Assembly: GCA_002398365.1 (NCBI GenBank)
Contig: DGYK01000053.1
Span: 4,785 to 68,784, forward strand
Length of the DNA stretch: 64,000 nucleotides
Direction: 5' to 3'
DNA from: Flammeovirgaceae bacterium UBA5008
GTDB lineage: Bacteria > Bacteroidota > Bacteroidia > Cytophagales > Cyclobacteriaceae
The stretch's first letter is position 1, and each line of letters opens with the position of its first letter. Both the position numbers and the translations under genes were made by a program. The notes beneath the pieces were generated by a model that saw nothing but the letters and a program-made list of their open reading frames with translations, searched no databases and was not told the origin of the DNA. This document shows, piece by piece, positions 48,492 to 55,472 of this stretch.

Positions 48492-49277
48492 ATGGAAGGA
48501 ACATTTGGCGTTTGCAGATTATCGGTTGTTAGTGTTCGGAAAGATCCGCAAGTTCTTTCTTTGCAGGTATCCCAATTGCTGTTTGGCGATCATTATGAAG
48601 TGATTGGCGTAAGTGCCGATAAAAATTGGGTTCACATCCGGATTTATTTTGATCAGGTAGAAGGGTGGATCCCTTTCCTACAACATCATCCCATTGCACC
48701 TGAATATTTTGATCAGATCAACTCGGCTGATTTTAAAATTACCATCGATGTATGTTCAACCATACTCTATAAAAAAACCCCGCTTTCTATTTTGATGGGA
48801 AGCATTGTGCCGATTTCACAATCGGAGTTGTTTAAAATGGAGGAGCAATTTGCTTTTAATGGAGAGTCGAAAAGCCTTGGACAAAAGCGCGAATTTGAGT
48901 TTTTGAAATTAATCGCCTTGAAGTATTTAAACGCTCCGGAAATGGAAGGGGGTAAAACACCATTTGGAATGGATGGGGTGGGGCTTGTTCAAATGGTGCA
49001 TCGCATTTGTGGATATACGCTGGGTCATTCACTTGAAACCCTGCACCGACACGGAAGGAAGGTTGAAATGGAGTCTGCCAAGCCGGGCGATCTGATTTTT
49101 TTATCGGAACTTAATCAGGGAACCAAGTCAGTAGGCTTGTTGATGGAGGAAAATAAAATTTTGCATGTCGATGGGCGCGTGCGCTTGGATGCCTGTGTAA
49201 ATGGAAACCTAGTTGATGCAGAAACGAAGCATGAATCCCACACGGTCGAGTCGTACAGACGCTATTTGAATGAGTAG
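48492..49277 (+). CDS. NlpC/P60-like protein lacking the catalytic Cys and His
   Basis: A 261-residue protein with an N-terminal SH3-like region (about 1-65), a second SH3-like region (80-120) and an NlpC/P60 domain (about 130-261). The domain aligns with Bacteroidota C40 peptidases (LNAPEMEGGKTPFGMDGVGLVQMVHRICGYTL, about 147-178). However, the active-site D-C-S-G is DGVG here (Gly162 in place of Cys), and the catalytic His before V-G-I/L is Ser213 (KSVGLLM). It should therefore be unable to cleave peptidoglycan and may bind cell wall or regulate another hydrolase. It is the last gene of the thioesterase-smpB operon. Confidence 0.85.
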   Translation: MEGTFGVCRLSVVSVRKDPQVLSLQVSQLLFGDHYEVIGVSADKNWVHIRIYFDQVEGWIPFLQHHPIAPEYFDQINSADFKITIDVCSTILYKKTPLSILMGSIVPISQSELFKMEEQFAFNGESKSLGQKREFEFLKLIALKYLNAPEMEGGKTPFGMDGVGLVQMVHRICGYTLGHSLETLHRHGRKVEMESAKPGDLIFLSELNQGTKSVGLLMEENKILHVDGRVRLDACVNGNLVDAETKHESHTVESYRRYLNE

Positions 49278-49341
49278 AAATGCCCTTCTTCATTCGGATT
49301 AATATTTCTGTTAGAGTTTCCTCTTATTAAATACCTCTAAT

Positions 49342-49359
49342 TGCAAAAAGCCTTTTGCA
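49342..49359. other. short hairpin ahead of the HNH nuclease gene
   Basis: TGCAAAA (49342-49348) pairs with TTTTGCA (49353-49359) around four bases. It lies 82 bases upstream of the HNH nuclease gene, in its promoter region. It is too short of a T-run to be a clear terminator. Confidence 0.45.
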
Positions 49360-49440
49360 TTAACCACTATTTGGTTTTATCTTTTACCCTTGATTGGAAC
49401 AATTCGAAAGTCGATTAATCGATTTTAAAACAATTGAATC

Positions 49441-49950
49441 ATGAATAGCCGGGTTCTTGTATTAAACCAAGACTATAGCCCGCTGATGGTTTGTTCAGTG
49501 GAAAGGGCTTTTATTCTGGTTTATTTAAACAAAAGTGAGATGGTACGGCCTGCCAATGGCTATCGCCTCAACACCATCACGCGAAGTTTCCCTATGCCTT
49601 CCGTCATCCGTTTGAATCGCTATGTGAATGCGCCTTATAAAGGAGTTAACCTGACGAGGCAAAATATCTTCAAACGCGACAATAATGAATGCCAGTATTG
49701 TGGCACTCGAAGAGATTTAACACTTGACCACGTGATTCCTAGTTCGAAGGGTGGACCTCATAGCTGGACGAATCTGGTAACAGCCTGTAAAAAGTGTAAC
49801 GCAAAAAAAGGAGATAACACACCGGAAGAAGCCAACATGCCATTAAAGCGTAAGCCTTACAAGCCGAGCTATGCGCTATTCTTGCGCGATGTTACCGGTT
49901 TCAGTCACAATGAGTGGGACGAGTTTTTAGAAGCGAAAGCGTCTGCTTAA
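49441..49950 (+). CDS. HNH endonuclease
   Basis: A 169-residue protein with a C-terminal HNH/McrA-like domain. A zinc-binding CQYCG (Cys-x2-Cys) is followed by LTLDHVIPSSKGGPHSWTNLVTACKKCN (about 94-121), which holds the His, Asn/His and Cys-x2-Cys of the motif. The N-terminal 80 residues (MNSRVLVLNQDYSPLMVCSV) are typical of stand-alone Bacteroidota HNH proteins. It is probably a nicking or cleaving nuclease of unknown target. The last 4 bases overlap the end of the convergent histidine kinase gene. Confidence 0.92.
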   Translation: MNSRVLVLNQDYSPLMVCSVERAFILVYLNKSEMVRPANGYRLNTITRSFPMPSVIRLNRYVNAPYKGVNLTRQNIFKRDNNECQYCGTRRDLTLDHVIPSSKGGPHSWTNLVTACKKCNAKKGDNTPEEANMPLKRKPYKPSYALFLRDVTGFSHNEWDEFLEAKASA

Positions 49951-51293
49951 AATTTCAGAGTAAACACCGTCTTTACATCCAACTCAGAAACCACACTGAG
50001 GGAACCATTATGCATTTGCATAATTTGGCGCGACAATGCCAGTCCAATTCCTGATCCTGTCTTTTTTGTGGTAAAGAACGGAACGAATATCCGGTTGATT
50101 GCTTCGGGAATAATTCCGGGTCCATTGTCGGTTACTTCAATTGTAATGGATTGCCCGTTGTATTTTCCGATCAATTCGATTTTTGGATTTTCAGTTTGGT
50201 ACAAAGCTTCCATCGCATTTTTAATCAGATTGATCAACACTTGCCCGATCATCTCTTCATCTACTTCGAGGGTGAGGTAGTCCGAGTCGCAGATTACTTT
50301 AAAGTCGATGGTTGTCTTTTTAATTTCGGTGCGCATCAGATTGGCCGCATGTTCAAGCAAATCTTTCAGCTTGACAGTTTTAAGCTTCGGCTGCGGCAGT
50401 GAAGTGTATTCGCGGTAAGCGTCAATAAACTGGATCAAACCTTTACTTCTGTTTTCAATCGTAGCTAAACCTTCGCGTAAGTCTTCGGCTCCTTCCGATT
50501 TCAGTTCATAATTAATTTCTTTCTTCACCATGTCCTGATCTAAGATTTCGCGAAGAGTAGAAGTAAGCGAAGAGATAGGTGTGATCGAGTTCATGATTTC
50601 GTGCCGCAGCACGCGTGTCAGGTTTTGCCACGCTTCCAATTCTTGTTTCTGCAATTCTGTTTGGATGTTTTGAAGCGTTACCACTTTCACTGTATTTCCA
50701 CGAATACGTAACTCCGTTGCCTGTATGGTCAACAAAAACTCATTACCCACTTTATACAAAGCGCTTTTACCTGGTTCCGCTTGTTTAAGTGACTGATAAA
50801 GGTTTGGGTTTTGATCCGCGAGTTCGTTAATGTTTTTCAGATTGGTGCTGCCAAAATATTTTTTGGCGTTCGCATTCATCAATTGTACTTCGCCATCTCC
50901 ATCAAATGAAATAATACCGGTTCGCACCTGTTGCACTATGGTGTTCAGGTATTGCCAGCTCTCTTCTTTTTCAGAACGTGCTTTACGAAAAGCTTCCATC
51001 ACTTCATTGAAAGCAGTATTTAATTCGCGAAAGCTGGTGCCTAGTTTATTATCATTCGCAAAGCCGGAAATAAAGTCTGAGTATTTGACTGATTCGAGAA
51101 AGCGTGTGAGTTTGCGGTTGGTTTGTGAGGTGAAGCGATAGAGTTCGATTAACTGAAAGACAATGATCAATACTGTGAGGCCGGCAGCAAAAATCATATT
51201 CGGCCGCGAAAACATGTACATCACCAGCCCTACCGACAGTGCCAGCAACACCACCCGAAACGCTACCCGAAACCGAAAATCATTGAAGGCCAT
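49947..51293 (-). CDS. NtrY-like membrane sensor histidine kinase
   Basis: A 448-residue kinase. Two membrane helices (about 10-28 and 35-52) are followed by a HAMP-like coil (54-105), a PAS-like domain (115-210), HisKA with His231 (RVLRHEIMNSITPIS), and a HATPase with N box (VLINLIKNAMEAL), G1 (TDNGPGI), F box (PFFTTK) and G2 (GSGIGLALSRQI). This is the NtrY type paired with NtrC-like regulators. It lies downstream of, and on the same strand as, the sigma-54 activator at 51454-52839, 160 bases apart, so the two form one module. The signal is not known. Confidence 0.93.
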   Translation of the reverse strand: MAFNDFRFRVAFRVVLLALSVGLVMYMFSRPNMIFAAGLTVLIIVFQLIELYRFTSQTNRKLTRFLESVKYSDFISGFANDNKLGTSFRELNTAFNEVMEAFRKARSEKEESWQYLNTIVQQVRTGIISFDGDGEVQLMNANAKKYFGSTNLKNINELADQNPNLYQSLKQAEPGKSALYKVGNEFLLTIQATELRIRGNTVKVVTLQNIQTELQKQELEAWQNLTRVLRHEIMNSITPISSLTSTLREILDQDMVKKEINYELKSEGAEDLREGLATIENRSKGLIQFIDAYREYTSLPQPKLKTVKLKDLLEHAANLMRTEIKKTTIDFKVICDSDYLTLEVDEEMIGQVLINLIKNAMEALYQTENPKIELIGKYNGQSITIEVTDNGPGIIPEAINRIFVPFFTTKKTGSGIGLALSRQIMQMHNGSLSVVSELDVKTVFTLKF

Positions 51294-51301
51294 TAATTAA
51301 T

Positions 51302-51452
51302 TTGTTAATTCGTTAATTCGATAATTTGTTAATTCGTTTGATTTGGTGAAGGTTCAAAACTGTATTAAGTTAGACTATTGAATTTAGGTGAGCTATTTTT
51401 ACTAAAATTCTATTTAATCATCGAATTATCTCATTGCCGAATCATCGAATTA
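51302..51452. repeat. short A/T-rich direct repeats between ntrC-like and ntrY-like genes
   Basis: TTAATTCG occurs three times between about 51305 and 51336 (twice as TTGTTAATTCG, 51302-51312 and 51326-51336). AATCATCGAATTA occurs twice (51416-51428 and 51440-51452). The region has no gene. The repeats may be slippage products or regulator sites for the kinase gene. Confidence 0.6.
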
Positions 51453-51453
51453 A

Positions 51454-52839
51454 TTAAAGTCCATGCTTCTCCAACCTTCTATACAACGATGATCGTGTGA
51501 GGCCGAGTTCGGAGGCGGCTTGGGTAATATTGCCATTGTATTTTTTCAGCACCTTTCGGATCAATAATTTCTCCACTTCATCCAGATTGTATTGATCTAA
51601 GCTCACCGATTGATCCGTTTCTTTCGGAGTTGAGGTGGTAAAATTAAAATCTTCCGGTTGTAACACGGTGGAGTTGCTTAAGATGATGGCACGCTCTAAA
51701 GAGTGTTGTAATTCGCGAATGTTGCCTGGCCACGGATGTTTATTCATGCGGGTCATGGCTGCATCGCTGATCTTGTTCACATTCTTTCCGTATTTAGCAG
51801 AATAGTGCTTTAAAAAATGATTGGCCAGTAATGGAATATCTTCCAGCCGATCGCGCAATGACGGAATTTGAATTTCAATGGTATTGATGCGATACAACAA
51901 ATCCTGACGGAAGCGATTTTCTTTCACCATATCATATAATGGCATGTTCGTGGCGCAGATCAAGCGGATGTCGATGTTCGTATCTTTGTTAGATCCCACA
52001 CGACTCACTTTTCGGTTTTGAAGCACCGTCAGCAACTTTGCTTGCAATGGCATTGACAAGTTACCGATCTCATCCAGAAAGAGTGTTCCGTTGTTGGCTA
52101 ATTCAAATCGACCGGCACGGTCTTCTTTGGCGTCTGTGAAGGATCCTTTTTTGTGCCCGAATAATTCACTTTCAAAAAGTGTTTCCGTGATGGAGCCCAA
52201 GTCTACGCTGGCAAATGTTTCTGCTTTTCTATTTGAATTGCGATGGATGGCACGCGCAATTAATTCTTTACCGGTTCCATTTTCACCTAAGATCAACACA
52301 TTCGCATCTGTCAGCGCCACGCGCTCGATGGTTTGAAAAATGCGTTGCATACTTTGACTTTGGCCGATGATGTCGCTGAATTTTTCGTTGATCGCCTGAT
52401 TGATCTCCTGATTCTTAATTTTTAATGTCTCGATCTGATCCCGCGATTCGCGCAAGCGCATCGATGAGTAAAGCGTTGCCAGTAATTTCTCGTTCTCCCA
52501 AGGCTTTAATACAAAATCGGTAGCCCCCGCTTTGATCGCGCGCACGGCCATTTGCACATCGCCATAAGCAGTTATTAACACGACCACAGCTGAAGGATCA
52601 ATGCTTAGAATTTTTTCGAGCCAGTAGTATCCTTCGCTGCCGCTGCTCACATCTTTCGTGAAGTTCATGTCGAGCAAAATCACATCGTAGTCTTCCTGGT
52701 TCATTAAGCCGGGAATGGCTTCTGGATTTTTCTCAATATCTACTTGAGCAAAATGCCTTTTCAGATACATCTTGGCTGCTTTCAGCAGATCCTCATTATC
52801 ATCCACAATTAAAATTTTTCCGTGCTTCGATTCTGACAT
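51454..52839 (-). CDS. NtrC-family sigma-54-dependent response regulator
   Basis: A 461-residue complete sigma-54 activator: receiver (1-125, phospho-acceptor Asp57), AAA+ domain (155-390: Walker A GENGTGKE at 185-192, Walker B LFLDEIGN) and C-terminal Fis-type HTH (about 434-458: NITQAASELGLTRSSLYRRLE). The sigma-54 loop reads GSFTDA (232-237), not GAFTGA. It binds enhancers to activate -24/-12 promoters. The likely targets are the ABC transporter genes beginning at 53155 on the other strand, where two -24/-12-like elements and upstream inverted repeats are found. Confidence 0.95.
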   Translation of the reverse strand: MSESKHGKILIVDDNEDLLKAAKMYLKRHFAQVDIEKNPEAIPGLMNQEDYDVILLDMNFTKDVSSGSEGYYWLEKILSIDPSAVVVLITAYGDVQMAVRAIKAGATDFVLKPWENEKLLATLYSSMRLRESRDQIETLKIKNQEINQAINEKFSDIIGQSQSMQRIFQTIERVALTDANVLILGENGTGKELIARAIHRNSNRKAETFASVDLGSITETLFESELFGHKKGSFTDAKEDRAGRFELANNGTLFLDEIGNLSMPLQAKLLTVLQNRKVSRVGSNKDTNIDIRLICATNMPLYDMVKENRFRQDLLYRINTIEIQIPSLRDRLEDIPLLANHFLKHYSAKYGKNVNKISDAAMTRMNKHPWPGNIRELQHSLERAIILSNSTVLQPEDFNFTTSTPKETDQSVSLDQYNLDEVEKLLIRKVLKKYNGNITQAASELGLTRSSLYRRLEKHGL

Positions 52840-52946
52840 ACTATTAATTTGAAAATTCGATCGTTCGACTATTTGATGAATAAGTTGCTTATCCTTAAAA
52901 GGACATTGGCACTTAACTCATAATTTATTACTCATTCAAGCAACAA

Positions 52947-53055
52947 TATTGATACCGAAAGGCGAATACCTCTTAAAAACCCTGATTTAGCAAATTACCC
53001 TGTTCAAAGGTATCAATAATCGTCCGCAATCGAACAATCAAGTTCAGATATGAAC
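52947..53055. promoter_or_regulatory. candidate enhancer sites upstream of the HlyD gene
   Basis: TATTGATACC (52947-52956) is perfectly mirrored by GGTATCAATA (53009-53018). GTTCA-gata-TGAAC follows at 53042-53055. All lie 55-165 bases upstream of the -24/-12-like element, the range used by NtrC-type activators. A related TGAAC/GTTCA palindrome lies ahead of the first permease gene. Confidence 0.5.
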
Positions 53056-53108
53056 GGAAAAAATGCTCAAATAGCTTGAAATTGGGCACCTAACCCCATT
53101 ACCAATCG

Positions 53109-53126
53109 TTGGCACGTTTGTTGGCA
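53109..53126 (+). promoter_or_regulatory. -24/-12-like (sigma-54) element ahead of the HlyD gene
   Basis: TTGGCACG, TTTG, TTGGCA: the -24 part is perfect for the sigma-54 consensus TTGGCACG-N4-TTGC. The -12 part is TTGG followed by C, so either one base differs or the spacing is longer by one. The predicted start lies about 15-20 bases before the ATG at 53155. The same element recurs at 55402. Confidence 0.5.
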
Positions 53127-53154
53127 ATGGGTAGCTGAACTTGAACAACCACCA

Positions 53155-54402
53155 ATGGATAAACAGATTAAAAAGAAATTTTGGACATTGAAGCGAATAG
53201 CGACTTATGGCGGGGGTGCGGCTTTGGTTATTTTTATTGCCTACCAACTGATTTTTGCGGACAGACGATCTAAACTGGTCATCGAAAAAGAGAAGATCAC
53301 TATTTCTGAAGTGAAACGTGGCGAGTTTAAAGAGTTCATACCACAAACTGGCACGGTGGAGCCGGCACGAACTGTTTTCTTGGATGCCATTGAAGGTGGA
53401 AACATTAAACGAATTGTACGCGAGAGCGGGGCGGTTTTGAAAAAGGGCGATGTGATTTTGGAACTTACCAATCTGAATCGTGAATTATCTGTATTGCAAC
53501 AAGAAGCTTCTTTCAATGAAAGTATCAACCGTGCACGCGAAACCAAGTTGAATATCATGCGAAACGATTTGGAGCAGCGCCAAACGTTGGCTTTGATAGA
53601 TAATCAATTGCAAATTTTAGAACCACAGTACCGCAGACAAAAGCAATTGTTTGAAAAGAAATTGATCTCGCGTCAGGATTTTGAAAAGACGGAAGCTGAC
53701 TATAAATATAATGTGGAGCGCAAGCGCATTACTTATGAGGTGTATCGTAATGACTCAATCGACCGCATTCGACAATTGAAAGCGGTTTCTAAATCAGAAC
53801 AGCAAATGACACTGAGCTTAGATGGCGTTAGTAAAATCTTGGATAACCTGTTGATTCGATCTCCGATCGATGGACAATTATCAACTCCGCACTGGGAAAT
53901 TGGTCAGGCGGTAAGCACGGCCCAGCGTTTAGGTCAGGTTGACATCATTGGTAGTTTTAAAGTACGTGTTCCAATTGACGAATTGTACTTACCAAAAATT
54001 TCAGTAGGACTTCCGTCTACTACAGACTTTGCCGGAAAGACTTATCGATTGGTAATCACTTATATCTATCCAACGATTCAGAACGGTCGATTTGAAGTAG
54101 ATATGAATTTTGACGGGGAAACTCCACAAGGTATTCGCAGAGGTCAATCATTGCGCATGCGTATTGAGTTGGGTCAGGCATCTGAAGAATTATTGTTGCC
54201 GGTGGGCGGTTTCTATAAAGACACAGGCGGTAACTGGGTGTTTGTACTGGATGGCGATGACAAAGCTGTGAAGCGCGATATCAAGCTGGGTAGAAAGAAT
54301 TCTGAGAACTTTGAGGTGCTGGAAGGCCTGAAGCCTGGCGACCGTGTGATTACCTCTTCTTATGAGAATTTTGGGAACAATGAAGTCTTAATTTTGAAAT
54401 AG
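53155..54402 (+). CDS. HlyD/MacA-like periplasmic adaptor subunit
   Basis: A 415-residue membrane-fusion protein. A membrane helix (about 17-34) is followed by the biotinyl-lipoyl-like hairpin (FIPQTGTVEPARTVFLDAIEGGNIKRIV, about 61-88, then SGAVLKKGDVILEL), a long alpha-helical hairpin (about 108-215) and beta-barrel/membrane-proximal domains. It links inner-membrane transporters to an outer-membrane exit in tripartite efflux. It precedes the ABC ATPase gene (110-base gap) and three FtsX/MacB permeases, giving a MacAB-like exporter. The start ATG at 53155 fits the promoter-like element at 53109. Confidence 0.92.
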   Translation: MDKQIKKKFWTLKRIATYGGGAALVIFIAYQLIFADRRSKLVIEKEKITISEVKRGEFKEFIPQTGTVEPARTVFLDAIEGGNIKRIVRESGAVLKKGDVILELTNLNRELSVLQQEASFNESINRARETKLNIMRNDLEQRQTLALIDNQLQILEPQYRRQKQLFEKKLISRQDFEKTEADYKYNVERKRITYEVYRNDSIDRIRQLKAVSKSEQQMTLSLDGVSKILDNLLIRSPIDGQLSTPHWEIGQAVSTAQRLGQVDIIGSFKVRVPIDELYLPKISVGLPSTTDFAGKTYRLVITYIYPTIQNGRFEVDMNFDGETPQGIRRGQSLRMRIELGQASEELLLPVGGFYKDTGGNWVFVLDGDDKAVKRDIKLGRKNSENFEVLEGLKPGDRVITSSYENFGNNEVLILK

Positions 54403-54512
54403 TGCAACCTATTAATAAAATCTGCGTCTAACTTGCAACCAAACACAAAAATTGAAGTATTACTTACAACTAATTGATTAACCAAAACATCCAACCAATA
54501 AATCATTTACTC

Positions 54513-55202
54513 ATGATCAAATTAAAGAACCTCGAAAAAGTTTACACGACAGAAGAAGTGGAAACTACTGCATTGAATAATATCAATATGGAAATTAAGG
54601 ATGGCGAGTTCGTTGCCATCATGGGTCCATCCGGTTGCGGAAAATCAACTTTGCTGAACATTTTAGGATTGTTGGACAACCCATCGGGAGGTGAGTATTA
54701 TTTTGGAGAGCATGAAGTTGCCAAATATTCAGAGCGTCAGCGCGCTCAATTACGCAAAGGCTCAATCGGCTTCGTATTCCAAAGCTTTAATTTGATTGAC
54801 GAATTGACGGTGTTTGAAAATGTAGAGCTTCCCTTGCTTTACATGAAAGTGCCTTCAGACGAAAGAAAGAAGCGCGTAGAAGAAGTGCTGGAGCGCATGA
54901 ATATCATGCACCGCAGAAATCACTTCCCACAACAACTTTCTGGTGGACAGCAACAACGTGTGGCGATTTCTCGTGCCATCGTAGCAAAACCAAAAGTAAT
55001 CTTGGCCGATGAGCCTACCGGTAACTTGGATTCTGCAAATGGTGAAGAGGTAATGAAGTTACTTTCGCAATTGAATGAAGAAGGTACTACCATTTTGATG
55101 GTAACACACTCACCTTACGATGCAAACTATGCACATCGTATTATTAACTTGTTTGATGGAAAAGTGGTGACCGAGAATATCAAGGAGCAGTTCCATATAT
55201 AA
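54513..55202 (+). CDS. ABC transporter ATPase (MacB/LolD type)
   Basis: A 229-residue ATPase that powers the exporter. Walker A is GPSGCGKS (38-45), the signature LSGGQ (142-146) and Walker B VILADE (162-167), followed by the D-loop (PTGNLDSANG) and the switch His (THSPYD). The MacB/LolD class is indicated by these motifs and by FtsX-type permeases beside it. The start is the ATG at 54513 (MIKLKNLEKV); an in-frame start 39 bases earlier adds residues unlike the family. A strong terminator follows. Confidence 0.95.
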   Translation: MIKLKNLEKVYTTEEVETTALNNINMEIKDGEFVAIMGPSGCGKSTLLNILGLLDNPSGGEYYFGEHEVAKYSERQRAQLRKGSIGFVFQSFNLIDELTVFENVELPLLYMKVPSDERKKRVEEVLERMNIMHRRNHFPQQLSGGQQQRVAISRAIVAKPKVILADEPTGNLDSANGEEVMKLLSQLNEEGTTILMVTHSPYDANYAHRIINLFDGKVVTENIKEQFHI

Positions 55203-55226
55203 TTCATAGGTTTAGGTTAAGTAACA

Positions 55227-55260
55227 AAACCCATCTCACCTGAGATGGGTTTTTGTTTTT
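55227..55260 (+). terminator. rho-independent terminator after the ABC ATPase gene
   Basis: AAACCCATCTCA (55227-55238) pairs with TGAGATGGGTTT (55241-55252) around two bases, followed by TTGTTTTTT. The 12-base stem is one of the strongest in the window. It separates the ATPase gene from the permeases, which therefore need their own promoter. Confidence 0.93.
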
Positions 55261-55303
55261 TAGGCATAGGGGTATCGGTTAAGTTAGTTGTCCTATCTTA
55301 CAG

Positions 55304-55351
55304 ATGAACAGTATGCTGTTCATAATTGTACATTTAAATGAACATACAATT
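55304..55351. promoter_or_regulatory. candidate enhancer palindromes upstream of the first permease gene
   Basis: ATGAACAG-tatg-CTGTTCAT (55304-55323) is a perfect 8-4-8 inverted repeat. AATTGTA (55324-55330) and TACAATT (55345-55351) form a second one that encloses another TGAACA half-site (55339-55344). They lie about 50-100 bases upstream of the -24/-12-like element at 55402, a typical NtrC-enhancer distance. Confidence 0.55.
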
Positions 55352-55401
55352 TAAATTCGAAGAAATAAGCGCGCAGACGCCTATTCTGCGGCCTAAATTT
55401 A

Positions 55402-55419
55402 TTGGCATATTTCTTGGCT
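55402..55419 (+). promoter_or_regulatory. second -24/-12-like element, ahead of the first permease gene
   Basis: TTGGCATA, TTTC, TTGGCT. It matches the element at 53109 at 14 of 17 positions, in the form TTGGCA-N2-TTT-N-TTGGC. It is 54 bases upstream of the permease ATG. The repeated design supports common control of both transcription units. Confidence 0.5.
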
Positions 55420-55472
55420 AGATGCAACCTGTATATAGATAAATCGGTCTTAGTAAAGTTAAACTCGCTCTC

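Larger units (their letters stand above)
52840..53154. other. 315-base divergent control region of the regulator and ABC genes
   Basis: The region has no gene. It contains a 10-base inverted repeat (52947-52956/53009-53018), a GTTCA-N4-TGAAC site at 53042-53055 and the -24/-12-like element at 53109-53126. It lies between the divergent NtrC-type gene and the HlyD gene, so it probably holds both promoters. Confidence 0.6.

Noticed and set aside
51302..51340. Possible CRISPR-like array
   Set aside because: Repeats are only 8-11 bases, nearly adjacent and A/T-rich with no spacers; they look like simple sequence.
52907..52925. Another TTGGCAC as a sigma-54 -24 box
   Set aside because: No TTGC or TTGG follows at the -12 distance.
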